A stretch of 64,000 nucleotides of DNA, from assembly GCF_035920365.1 (NCBI RefSeq), contig NZ_CP109150.1, forward strand, positions 1,488,001 through 1,552,000, in the 5' to 3' direction. The notes below the pieces were generated by a model. That model had not been told where the DNA came from, did not search any database, and was given only the letters and a program-made list of their open reading frames with translations. A program made the position numbers and the translations under genes. This DNA comes from Micromonospora sp. NBC_01740. Its GTDB lineage: Bacteria; Actinomycetota; Actinomycetes; Mycobacteriales; Micromonosporaceae. Positions 1 through 8,000 of the stretch are shown piece by piece; position 1 is the stretch's first letter; each line of letters opens with the position of its first letter.

Positions 1-49
1 CCCCACCGCACATTCGTCCGACGGCAGTCGAGCGCGAGGGGTAGGCCCC

Positions 50-178
50 ATGTTCAAGAAGCTTCTGATCCTGGCCGGCGTCGTTGGTGTGGCAGCCGTG
101 GTGGCCAGGAAGGTCAAGGCTTCCAACGACGAGCGCGCCCTGTGGCACGAGGCGACCACCGCGCCCGACCTGCGCTGA
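50..178 (+). CDS. DLW-39 family mini-protein (42 aa)
   Basis: A 42-residue protein with one N-terminal hydrophobic segment (about residues 5-19, LLILAGVVGVAAVVA), then a basic stretch and the sequence ALWHEAT, which matches the D/A-L-W core that names the actinobacterial DLW-39 family. The length is right for that family. It starts at an ATG after a GAGGGG stretch. It lies 42 bases before tRNA-Ala; in actinobacteria this mini-protein typically sits between gyrA and tRNA-Ile/tRNA-Ala, so the context supports the call. Its function is unknown. It is probably a single-pass membrane peptide. Confidence 0.8.
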   Translation: MFKKLLILAGVVGVAAVVARKVKASNDERALWHEATTAPDLR

Positions 179-220
179 TCTCGCTGGCACTGCCGGCACC
201 GGCGGCTTCGTCCGCCTCCC

Positions 221-296
221 GGGGCCCTAGCTCAACTGGCAGAGCACTGCCTTTGCAAGGCAGGGGTTAGGGGTTCGAGTCCCCTGGGCTCCACCA
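221..296 (+). tRNA. alaT: tRNA-Ala (anticodon TGC)
   Basis: A full cloverleaf can be drawn. The acceptor stem pairs GGGGCCC with GGGCTCC (one G-T pair). The anticodon arm CTGCC-TTTGCAA-GGCAG gives anticodon TGC, and the T arm contains GGTTCGAGTCC. A discriminator A and an encoded CCA end the gene at 296. A tRNA-Ala just after a DLW-39 gene is the usual arrangement downstream of gyrA in actinobacteria. Confidence 0.97.
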
Positions 297-346
297 GCAC
301 TTCCCTTGGTTGATCTCGTTCCTGACGCTCGCGACAGCATCACCGG

Positions 347-985
347 TCAGCGCAGGAAGGTGAAGAGCGTTCCCGTGGCGTCCAGAGGTCGCGGTGTGCC
401 CTCGAACCGGTGGACGCCGACGGAGAACCGCACGTCGGCCGGAGCGTGGAACGCCTCCTCAACGAAGCCGGCGTCGCGAAGCCACCCCCGTACGGCCGGC
501 GTGAGGTCCGGTGCCCGCCGCGCCCGGGTCCAGATCACGGTGGCACCCGCCGCGCAGAACTGGGGCAGGGCGGCGACCGTCCGCTGCACGTCGGCGTCCG
601 GGATGTTGCCGAAGACTCCGACCATGAGCACCAGGTCGGCCGGAACCGTCCCGGCGTAGGAGGAGAGCTGGCCCGCGTCCGCCTGCCTGATCACGAGGTG
701 GGAGAGGCCGGCCCGGTCGGCGGCGGCCCGCGCGGCGGCCACGTTGCCGGCGTCGTACTCGAGCAGGGTCACGTGCATGCGCGGGGAGGCGGGCCGTGCG
801 GCGAGGACGCCGATGAGGTCGTGGCCCTGCCCCGCGCAGGCGCTGACCACCGTCAGCCGTTCCTCGGAGCGCTCGTCGAGCCACGAGGCGATGTGCTGCT
901 GCACCAGCCGCAGCCGACGCGACAGCGGGGAGTCCACGTCGGCGTACGGCTCGTGCCACGCCTGCCAGTCGGTACCGCCGGTCAC
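347..985 (-). CDS. class I SAM-dependent methyltransferase
   Basis: A 212-residue protein that looks like a Rossmann-fold methyltransferase. The stretch VVSACAGQGHDL (about residues 46-57) resembles motif I, LLEYD (about 74-78) provides the acidic end of beta-2, and DLVLMVGVFGN (about 117-127) resembles motif IV. The substrate cannot be told from the sequence. The GTG start overlaps the stop of the upstream HAD gene by four bases (GTGA), so the two are probably translated together. With the acetyltransferase further upstream they form a three-gene minus-strand operon. Confidence 0.8.
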   Translation of the reverse strand: MTGGTDWQAWHEPYADVDSPLSRRLRLVQQHIASWLDERSEERLTVVSACAGQGHDLIGVLAARPASPRMHVTLLEYDAGNVAAARAAADRAGLSHLVIRQADAGQLSSYAGTVPADLVLMVGVFGNIPDADVQRTVAALPQFCAAGATVIWTRARRAPDLTPAVRGWLRDAGFVEEAFHAPADVRFSVGVHRFEGTPRPLDATGTLFTFLR

Positions 986-1737
986 GGGCGGGCGTGCTCA
1001 CGCAGCAGCGCGAGGAGCCCGTGGCCGTCCTCGATCCGCGCGTCCGGTTCGACTCCCGGGAGCGCCGGTTCCCGGTCGGTGCGGGGCGAGCGCATCAGGA
1101 TCGCGGCGCCCGTGCCGGCGCGACGGGCGCACACGACGTCGCGGTGCACGGTGTCGCCGACGAACCAGCAGTCGCCGATCGGCACCGTGATGGCGCGTGC
1201 CGCCAGCAGCGCCAGTTCCGGGTTCGGCTTCCGGGGCCCGGCCTCGTCGCTGTAGAACTCGGCCCCGAACAGCCCGGAGAGCCCCGCGGCGGCCAGGAAG
1301 TCCCGGTGGGCGGCGCCGCAGAGCGTGTTGCTGACGACCGCCATCGGCAGGCCGGCGTCGGCGGCGTGCCGCAGGGCCTCGCCGATGCCGGGACGCACCG
1401 CCCACTCCCGGCGCCAGGTCCAGGCGTACGCCAGCGGGGTCGCCTCCCGCTCGACGGCGGCGCGGGCCTCCTGCGGCCAGGACCGGGTCACGAAGTCGGC
1501 CCACACCTGGGCGTGCGGCAGCTCGACCGGGTCGTCCGTCCTGCCCACGTCGTCGCGCCACAGGGCGTAGGCCCGCGAGCCCTCGCCCAGGTCACGGGTG
1601 ATCTGCTCGTCCGGTACGGCGCCGTCGACGAGTTCGGCGAGGCGCCGCACCAGACCCGGCGGGGCCGGCGGTTGGGGTGGCGCGTCGGCCAGGACGCCGC
1701 CGAAGTCCAGCAGGAGAGCCCGAGGGGGACGAAGCAT
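982..1737 (-). CDS. HAD-superfamily hydrolase
   Basis: A 251-residue haloacid-dehalogenase-type phosphatase. Motif I reads LLLDFGGVLAD near the N-terminus, where the second catalytic Asp of the usual DxD is replaced by Gly (DFGGV, common in the HAD-IA group). Motif II is VVSNT, motif III is PRKPNPE and motif IV is WFVGDTVHRD. Start: an ATG at 1746 is possible, but the GAGG ribosome binding site touches it, so the ATG at 1737 with nine-base spacing is preferred. It lies 30 bases after the acetyltransferase and overlaps the methyltransferase start. The substrate is unknown. Confidence 0.82.
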   Translation of the reverse strand: MLRPPRALLLDFGGVLADAPPQPPAPPGLVRRLAELVDGAVPDEQITRDLGEGSRAYALWRDDVGRTDDPVELPHAQVWADFVTRSWPQEARAAVEREATPLAYAWTWRREWAVRPGIGEALRHAADAGLPMAVVSNTLCGAAHRDFLAAAGLSGLFGAEFYSDEAGPRKPNPELALLAARAITVPIGDCWFVGDTVHRDVVCARRAGTGAAILMRSPRTDREPALPGVEPDARIEDGHGLLALLREHARP

Positions 1738-1767
1738 GCCCGTCATCCTCGCGCACCGGGACAGGCG

Positions 1768-2310
1768 TCACCACTGTCGATACACGGTCGCCTTGCCGCC
1801 CGTCACCAGGCTGGCCGGCGGTACGTCCTCGGCCACGACCGCGCCGGCGGCGACCACCGCGTCCCGGCCGATGCTGACGCCGGGGAGGATCGTGGCACCG
1901 GCGCCGATCCACACGTTCTCCGCCACGTCGATGGGCCCTCCGCTGAGCCAGCCCCGTCGCTCCTCCGGATCGACCGGGTGGCCGACGGTGATGAAGGTGG
2001 CCTTCGGTCCGACCATCACTCCCTGACCGAGCCGGATGCCGGCGTAGTCCAGGAACGTGCAGTTCTGGTTGACGAACACGCGTTCCGCGAGGTCCAGGCG
2101 GAGGCCGTGGTCGGTGTAGAAGGGTGGATAGATCGTGACTCTCTTCGGCAGCGGCCTGCCGAGGATCTGTGCGAACAGCTTCGCCTTGCCCGCCTCGTCC
2201 TCGAAGGGCAGGACGTTCAGACGGGAGGTGAGCTCGGTGACCCGCAGGACCCGCTCGGCCATGGCCTGGAACTCGGGGCTGTGGATACGCATCAGACGGT
2301 CGCTGGACAC
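1768..2310 (-). CDS. sugar/maltose O-acetyltransferase-type left-handed beta-helix protein
   Basis: A 180-residue member of the NodL/LacA/maltose O-acetyltransferase group. The N-terminal helical cap is followed by hexapeptide repeats of a left-handed beta-helix (for example VWIGAGATILPGVSIG followed by DAVVAAGAVV). NQNCTFLD and FITVGHPVDPEERR correspond to the conserved strand and active-site loop with its catalytic His. The GTG start is preceded by GGAAGGA at good spacing. It is the first gene of a three-gene operon with the HAD phosphatase and methyltransferase, which suggests modification of a sugar or small molecule, but no pathway can be named. Confidence 0.85.
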   Translation of the reverse strand: MSSDRLMRIHSPEFQAMAERVLRVTELTSRLNVLPFEDEAGKAKLFAQILGRPLPKRVTIYPPFYTDHGLRLDLAERVFVNQNCTFLDYAGIRLGQGVMVGPKATFITVGHPVDPEERRGWLSGGPIDVAENVWIGAGATILPGVSIGRDAVVAAGAVVAEDVPPASLVTGGKATVYRQW

Positions 2311-2405
2311 GCCACGATCCTTCCTGTCGGCTCACGCGTGGGCGCGGCCGGCGCAGGGCACCGCGGTTCCGCCCGGCCGCCCACGAGCCGCCCGCCCCGG
2401 CAGGT

Positions 2406-2411
2406 TAGCGT
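2406..2411 (+). promoter_or_regulatory. -10 box TAGCGT, leaderless promoter of the Sua5 gene
   Basis: TAGCGT ends seven bases before the GTG at 2419, which would put the transcription start on the start codon. The only purine-rich stretch (GGAGG) is too close to the GTG to act as a ribosome binding site. Confidence 0.5.
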
Positions 2412-2418
2412 CGGAGGC

Positions 2419-3405
2419 GTGACCACCGGATCCCCACGCGTGCTCCCGGCCGACAGCGGCATCGCCGAGGCGGCCTCCGTCCTGCGTACCGGCGGGTTGG
2501 TGGCCTTTCCCACCGAGACCGTCTACGGGCTCGGCGCGAACGCGTTGGACGCCCGGGCCGCCGCCCGGATCTTCGAGGCGAAGGCGCGGCCCAGCTTCGA
2601 TCCGCTGATCACGCACCTCGCGGACGCGGCCGAGCTGGAGAAGCTGGTCGGGGCGGTGCCGGCGGCGGTGACGGCGTTGGCCGAGCGCTTCTGGCCCGGG
2701 CCGCTCACGCTGATCGTGGACCGGCCGGCGGCGATCCCGCCGATCGTCACCTCCGGGCTGGCGACGATGGCGGTCCGTGTGCCGGACAACGCGTACGCGC
2801 GGGCGCTGATCGCCGAGGCCGGGGTGCCGGTGGCGGCGCCGAGCGCGAACCGGTTCGGCCAGCTCAGCCCGACGCGGGCGGAGCACGTGGTGCGGGGCCT
2901 GGGTGCCGCCGTGGACGTGGTGCTCGACGGTGGGCCGACGCGGTGCGGCATCGAGTCGACCATCGTGGACGCCCGGGGCGGGCGGCCGGTGGTGCTGCGC
3001 CTCGGCGCGCTGCCCGTGGAGGCGCTGGAGGAGGCGGCCGGCCCGGTGACCGTACGCCCGGGCAGCTCCGGTCAGCCCGTCGCGCCCGGCACGCTGGCGG
3101 CGCACTACGCCCCGCGTACGCCGCTGCGGTTGGCCTCGGGCGGCGAGCCGCCGGCGGCCGACGGGGTCCGGCGCGGCTTCCTGGCCTTCCGGGACCGGCC
3201 GGCGGGCGACTGGGCGGCCGTGGAGGTGCTCTCCGCCGCCGGCGACCTGACGGAGGCCGCCGCGCGGCTGTTCGACGCGCTGCACGAGCTGGACGCCGCC
3301 GGGGTCGGCGAGATCCTGGTCGAGCCGGTTCCCGAGGTGGGCGTCGGCCGCGCGGTCAACGACCGGCTGCGCCGCGCCGCCGCCACCTGGCACCCGACGG
3401 CCTGA
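2419..3405 (+). CDS. L-threonylcarbamoyladenylate synthase, Sua5 type
   Basis: A 328-residue enzyme that makes threonylcarbamoyl-AMP from threonine, bicarbonate and ATP for the t6A37 modification of ANN-decoding tRNAs. The N-terminal YrdC domain (about residues 1-200) shows GGLVAFPTETVYGLGANA, FWPGPLT, MAVRVPDN and APSANRFGQLSPT. A Sua5 C-terminal domain follows after the linker GSSGQPVAPGTLAAHYAPRT, so this is the two-domain Sua5 type and not the single-domain TsaC. The reading frame is open far upstream, but that part is antisense to the HAD and acetyltransferase genes. The GTG at 2419 is chosen because a -10 box lies just before it. Confidence 0.9.
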   Translation: MTTGSPRVLPADSGIAEAASVLRTGGLVAFPTETVYGLGANALDARAAARIFEAKARPSFDPLITHLADAAELEKLVGAVPAAVTALAERFWPGPLTLIVDRPAAIPPIVTSGLATMAVRVPDNAYARALIAEAGVPVAAPSANRFGQLSPTRAEHVVRGLGAAVDVVLDGGPTRCGIESTIVDARGGRPVVLRLGALPVEALEEAAGPVTVRPGSSGQPVAPGTLAAHYAPRTPLRLASGGEPPAADGVRRGFLAFRDRPAGDWAAVEVLSAAGDLTEAAARLFDALHELDAAGVGEILVEPVPEVGVGRAVNDRLRRAAATWHPTA

Positions 3406-3545
3406 CGCGGGCACCCGGGTCGGGCGGCGCCGCCTCCCGGCGGGCGCGAACGCTGTCGGTGCCGGCGGTTCCTCCCGGGCGCATGGGCCGGGAGGACGGG
3501 GGTAGGAGAAACGGCAACGACCCCCTGGAAGTGAGGTGTCAGCCA

Positions 3546-3965
3546 GTGCCGACCGCACGCGAGATCATGACGAACGACGTGACCTGCATCCGTGAGCAGG
3601 ACGACCTCAAGACGGCCGCCAAGCAGATGGCCCAGCTGGGCGTAGGCTCGCTGCCGATCTGCGGGGACGACAACCGCCTCAAGGGAATGCTGACCGACCG
3701 CGACATCGTGGTGAAGGTCCTCGCCGAGGGCCGCGACCCGGGCGGCGTCACCGCCGGTGAACTCGCCCAGGGCGAGGCGGTGACGATCGGCGCCGACGAC
3801 GACGCGGCGGAGATCCTGCGGACCATGAGCCAGCACAAGGTGCGCCGGCTGCCGGTGATCGACGGGCACGAGCTCGTCGGCATCGTGGCCGTCGCCGACG
3901 TGGCCCGCTCCCTGCCCGAGCGCCCGGTGGGGGACCTCATCGAGGCCATCTCCGAGCGCGTCTGA
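3546..3965 (+). CDS. CBS-domain pair protein
   Basis: A 139-residue protein made almost only of two CBS motifs (about residues 8-65 and 74-130). The marks are VGSLPICGDDNRLKGMLTDRDIVVKV in two parts and VRRLPVIDGHELVGIVAVADVA. Stand-alone CBS pairs bind adenine nucleotides or SAM and often act as energy sensors; the ligand and partner are not known here. The GTG start has GTGAGG upstream. It is a paralogue of the CBS protein at 14696-15121. A strong hairpin follows the stop. Confidence 0.88.
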   Translation: MPTAREIMTNDVTCIREQDDLKTAAKQMAQLGVGSLPICGDDNRLKGMLTDRDIVVKVLAEGRDPGGVTAGELAQGEAVTIGADDDAAEILRTMSQHKVRRLPVIDGHELVGIVAVADVARSLPERPVGDLIEAISERV

Positions 3966-3978
3966 CCGCACGTCACGA

Positions 3979-4020
3979 CCGATCGCCGCCCTCCGGCCCC
4001 GGCTGGGAGGCGGCGATCGG
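3979..4020 (+). terminator. hairpin after the CBS gene
   Basis: CCGATCGCCGCC pairs with GGCGGCGATCGG as a perfect 12-bp stem around an 18-base loop, 14 bases after the CBS stop. There is no T-run, as is usual in actinomycetes. Confidence 0.7.
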
Positions 4021-4038
4021 CGTACGCGGGGCACCGAC

Positions 4039-4116
4039 GGGCCGGATGCGCGGGAGGCGGCCCTGGCGGGACCGGGTGGGCCGGATGCGCGGGAGGAGGC
4101 GCTGGCGGGACCGGAT
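4039..4116. repeat. 39-bp tandem repeat, two copies
   Basis: Two adjacent copies (4039-4077 and 4078-4116) of a unit that begins GGGCCGGATGCGCGGGAGG, with about four mismatches, and the start of a third copy after them. They lie between the CBS terminator and the 3' end of the MBL-fold gene. No coding sense was found. Confidence 0.75.
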
Positions 4117-4134
4117 GGGCCGGGGGCCGGCGGC

Positions 4135-4938
4135 TCAGTCCGGCGGGGTCAGCGGGACGGTCTCGCCGCGGGCGATGGTGCGGACGGTTCCGGCGAGGCC
4201 GCGCCGCCGGGCCTCCGCCACGAAGTGGCCCAGCGGCGAGCGGAACACCGGATAGTCGTCGTAGTGGATCGGCACGGTGAGCTTCGGCCGGACCAACTCG
4301 ACGAGGTCGGCGCCCTGCCGCGCGTCCATGGTGAGCAGGATGCCGGCGATCCGGGTGCCGCCGAGGTGGATCAGCATCGCGTCGATGTCCGGGTACCGCT
4401 CGGGGATCTCGGCCAGCATCGGCCGGTTGAGCGTGTCGCCGGTGACGTAGAGGCGGAACCGGCGGCTGCCGTCACGTTCCAGGTCGATCATCGTGCCCAT
4501 CACGTCGGGCATCAGCAGGTCCAGCGCGCCCGGCCCGTGCCTGCCCGGCATCGAGGTCAGCCGCAGCGTCTCGCCGTCGCGGCGCAGCTCCCGGGAGTTC
4601 CAGGTGGGCAGCCCCTCGGCGGCCCGGAAGCCCCAGCGGCGCAGCTTCCGCTCGGCGGCGGGAGTGGTGACGATGGGCAGCTCCCGGTCGAGTTCCCGGC
4701 GGGCCACGCGGTCGAAGTGGTCGCCGTGCAGGTGGGAGAGGACGACCGCGTCCAGCGACGGCAGTTGGGCGATCCGCAGCGCCGGGTCGGTGCGCCGTCG
4801 CGACCAGAGCCCCTTGCCCAGGTACGCGCGTTGGCCCCGGTGCAGGAAGTTCGGGTCGGTGAGCAGGGTGAACCCGCCGATCCGCAGCACCGTGGTGGCG
4901 GTGCCGATGAACGTGACCTCGGGCTGCGTCGTCGACAT
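4135..4938 (-). CDS. MBL-fold metal-dependent hydrolase (UlaG-like)
   Basis: A 267-residue metallo-beta-lactamase-fold hydrolase. The metal site shows HLHGDHFD (HxHxDH), with later ligands in PGRHG, YVTGDT and PIHYDDYPV. The N-terminal FIGTATTVLRIGGFTLLTDP is typical of the UlaG/RNase Z-like group. An ATG at 4950 is in frame, but the ATG at 4938 follows GGAGG at proper spacing and is taken as the start. The substrate is unknown. It is transcribed alone and reads towards the tandem repeat. Confidence 0.83.
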   Translation of the reverse strand: MSTTQPEVTFIGTATTVLRIGGFTLLTDPNFLHRGQRAYLGKGLWSRRRTDPALRIAQLPSLDAVVLSHLHGDHFDRVARRELDRELPIVTTPAAERKLRRWGFRAAEGLPTWNSRELRRDGETLRLTSMPGRHGPGALDLLMPDVMGTMIDLERDGSRRFRLYVTGDTLNRPMLAEIPERYPDIDAMLIHLGGTRIAGILLTMDARQGADLVELVRPKLTVPIHYDDYPVFRSPLGHFVAEARRRGLAGTVRTIARGETVPLTPPD

Positions 4939-5029
4939 GTGCACCTCCACCGGTAGCCCTACCCGTGATCGGCGGGCCCATTCCGGCCGGGGTCACGGCG
5001 TGCTGGTCGACTGCGGTCGCCGAACCCGG

Positions 5030-8000
5030 TCAGGCCTGTTCGTCGTCCGTGCCGGACCCGGAGCCGGGCAGGCGCTCCACGAGGCGGGTGAGCGCGCCGT
5101 TGGCGAAGGTGGCGCCGAGCGCGGAGCCCGTCGCGATGGTCCAGCCGACCGGGCCGAGCGGTGTGCAGCCGAAGAAGTGGCTGACCCCCGGTGTCTGGAC
5201 GACCACCACCAGCGCCCCGAGCGACGCGGCGGTGGAGGCCAGTACGGCCGGGCTGGTGCCGCCGGCCAGCACCGTCTGCCCGAGCTGGGTGCCGACCAGC
5301 GAGACCAGTGCGACGGTGCCCGCCCGCCTGCGTCGCCCGGTGTAGCGGGCCAACGTCCAGCCAGCGGTGGCGCCCAGCGTCGTGGCGGCGGCGCGCAGCC
5401 CGATCTCCCGGGTCATCGTCTCGCCCAGCGACGTGTCGGGGCCCTCCCGGAGCAGGCCGTCGGCGTGGTCCGCGTCGGGTGGCCGGATCGCGATCGCCAA
5501 CGCCGGTGCCAGGTCGGTGAGCAGGTTGACCAGGAGAAGTTGTCGGCCGGTGAGCGCCGAGCGGCCGGTCGCGGCGGCGGTCAGCACGCTGAACGCGATC
5601 TCGCCGAGGTTCCCGCCGACCAGGATGCTGAGCGCGTGGCGTACCGAGGACCACATCGCCCGGCCCTCGACCAGGGTGGCGATGATGGTCTCCAGCCGGT
5701 CGTCGGTGACCACCAGGTCGGCCGCCGCCCGGGCCGCCGGGGTGCCCCGCTGACCGAGGGCGATGCCCACGTCGGCCAGCCGGATCGCCGCGGCGTCGTT
5801 GGCGCCGTCGCCGGTCATCGCCACCGTACGTCCGCACCGCTGCAACGCCTGGATGATCCGGACCTTGTGCGCCGGGGTGCACCGGGCCACCACGTCCGTG
5901 GCGGCGAGCCGCGCGGCGAGGGCCTCGTCGTCGAGCTGGTCGAGTTCCGTTGCGGTGACGACCCGCTGCTCCTCGTGGTCGCTGATGGTGGCCGCGATCG
6001 CCTCGGCGGTCGCCGGATGGTCACCGGTGATCATGATGGTGTGCACGCCGGCCTGGCGGATCCGGCGCACGGCGGGGGCGGCGCTCTCGCGTACCCCGTC
6101 GGCGAGGGCCAGGAAGCCGACGAAGGTCAGGTCGTGCACCTGATCGTCGGTGACTCCGGGCGAGGAGACCCGGCATTCGGCCACGGCGAGGATGCGGTGT
6201 CCCGCCCCCGCCCGGTCGGCGAGCACGGCGTGCAACCCGCCTCGGCCCTCGTCGTCGAGGGGCTCGTCGCGTCCCCCCGGCGTACGCCAGCTTGAGCACC
6301 GGGGCAGCACCGACTCCGGCGCCCCCTTCACGCTGAGCAGCAGCCGGTCCCCGGCCCGGCCGACGGTGGCGTGGTAGCCGCGGGACGGCTCGAACGGCAG
6401 CCCACCCACCGGCTCCCATCCCTGGGCGCCGGTCTGCTCGGTCACCCCGGCGGCCTGCGCGCCGGACCGGACCGCCCGGTCGGTCTGCTGGGCCAGGTCG
6501 TGGGGGTCGTCGGCGCCCGGGGTGGCGCGCAGCGCGGCCGAGAGGGTGCGCAGCAGGCCGTCGTCGAGGCGGTCGACCGGTGCGTACCGGCCGTCGTCGC
6601 CGACCCCGGCGAGCATCAGCTGCCCCTCCGTGAGGGTGCCGGTCTTGTCGAAGCAGAGCACGTCCACCCGCCCGAGCGTCTCGATGGTGCGCGGGTTGCG
6701 GACCAGCGCGCCGTGCTCCGCCAGCCGCCGTGCGGCGGCGAGCTGTGCGGCGCTGACCAGGAAGGGCAGCCCCTCCGGGACGGACGCGACGGCCAGGTTC
6801 GCGGCGGTCGCGGCGGTCTGGGCCAGGGGTACGCCCCGAAGCAGGCCCGCGCCGGCCACCGCCACCGCCGAGCCGGCGGCCAGTGGGATCGCCGCCCGGG
6901 TCAACCGGCCCAGCCGTGCCTCCACACCGCTCGACGGCGGGGCCTGCCGGGCCATCGCCAGGCTCCGCCCCGCCTCGGTGCCCGCACCCGTCGCGACCAC
7001 CACCGCCGTTCCGTGGCCGGCGGCGACGCTGGTGCCCTCGTAGAGCATCGACCGCCGGTCGGCGACAGCAGCGGCGACCACCGGCTGGTCGGTCTTGCCG
7101 ACCGGCAGCGACTCGCCGGTGAGCGATGACTCGTCCATCTCCAGCCCGGCCGACTCCAGCACCCGGCAGTCGGCCGGGACGGCGTCCCCCGATTCGAGGA
7201 GGACGACGTCCCCCGGCACCAGGTCCTCGGCCGGCAGGATCCGCTCCGCGCCGTCGCGGCGTACCCGGGCGGTCACCGCCGAGCGGGACAGCAGTTCGGC
7301 CAGCGACCGCTCGGTGTTGTGCTGGTGCACCGCCCCGAGCAGCGCCGAGCCGCCGACCACGCCGCCGACCAGGGCGGCGTCGACGGGCGAGCCGAAGGTG
7401 GCCGAGAGCACCGCCCCAGCGGCCAGCACCGGGGTGAGCGGGTTGGCCAGCTCGTCGACGAAGGCGCGGAGCAGCCCCGTCGGCCCCGAGGGCCGGGCCT
7501 CCCGGTTGCCCCGGCGGCGTTCGGCCTCGTCGGTGGCGAGCCCGTCCGGGCCGGTGTCGAGCTGGTTGAGCACGGTGGAGGACGGCATCAGGTGCCACGC
7601 GGTGATGTCGGGCGCCGGGGAGTTCGCCGGGCCGGGCAGCCGGTGCGCCCGCAGGACGCCGTGGGCGAAGGCCAGCGCCGCCGCCCCGTTCACGGCCATG
7701 AGGGCGCGTCCGGGCAGCCGCTCGCGGGGGGCGGTGAGCGCGTTCAGCGCGCCGAGGCCGGTGCCGGCCATGGCCAGGCCGATGCTCTGCCGGGCCATCC
7801 GGCGGGCCACCCCGGCCGCCTCGACCACCAGCGCCGCCACCCGCAGGTCGGCGCCGACCAGCAGGTGCGCGCCCCAGGGCGGCAGGTCCTCGAAGGCGGC
7901 GATCCCCAGCCCGCAGTCGGCGGCGCCGAGCGCGGCCCGGTCACCGGAGACCACCATCACCACGGCCCCGTCGCGTTGCAGCTCCCGCACCGACTCGACC

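Noticed and set aside
221..296. Integration site at tRNA-Ala (and likewise at tRNA-Leu)
   Set aside because: No integrase, no direct repeat of the tRNA 3' end and no phage-like genes were seen nearby.
994..2418. Long open frame that runs into the Sua5 gene from upstream
   Set aside because: It is antisense to the HAD and acetyltransferase genes, has no domain match and lacks protein-like composition. Only the part from 2419 is coding.
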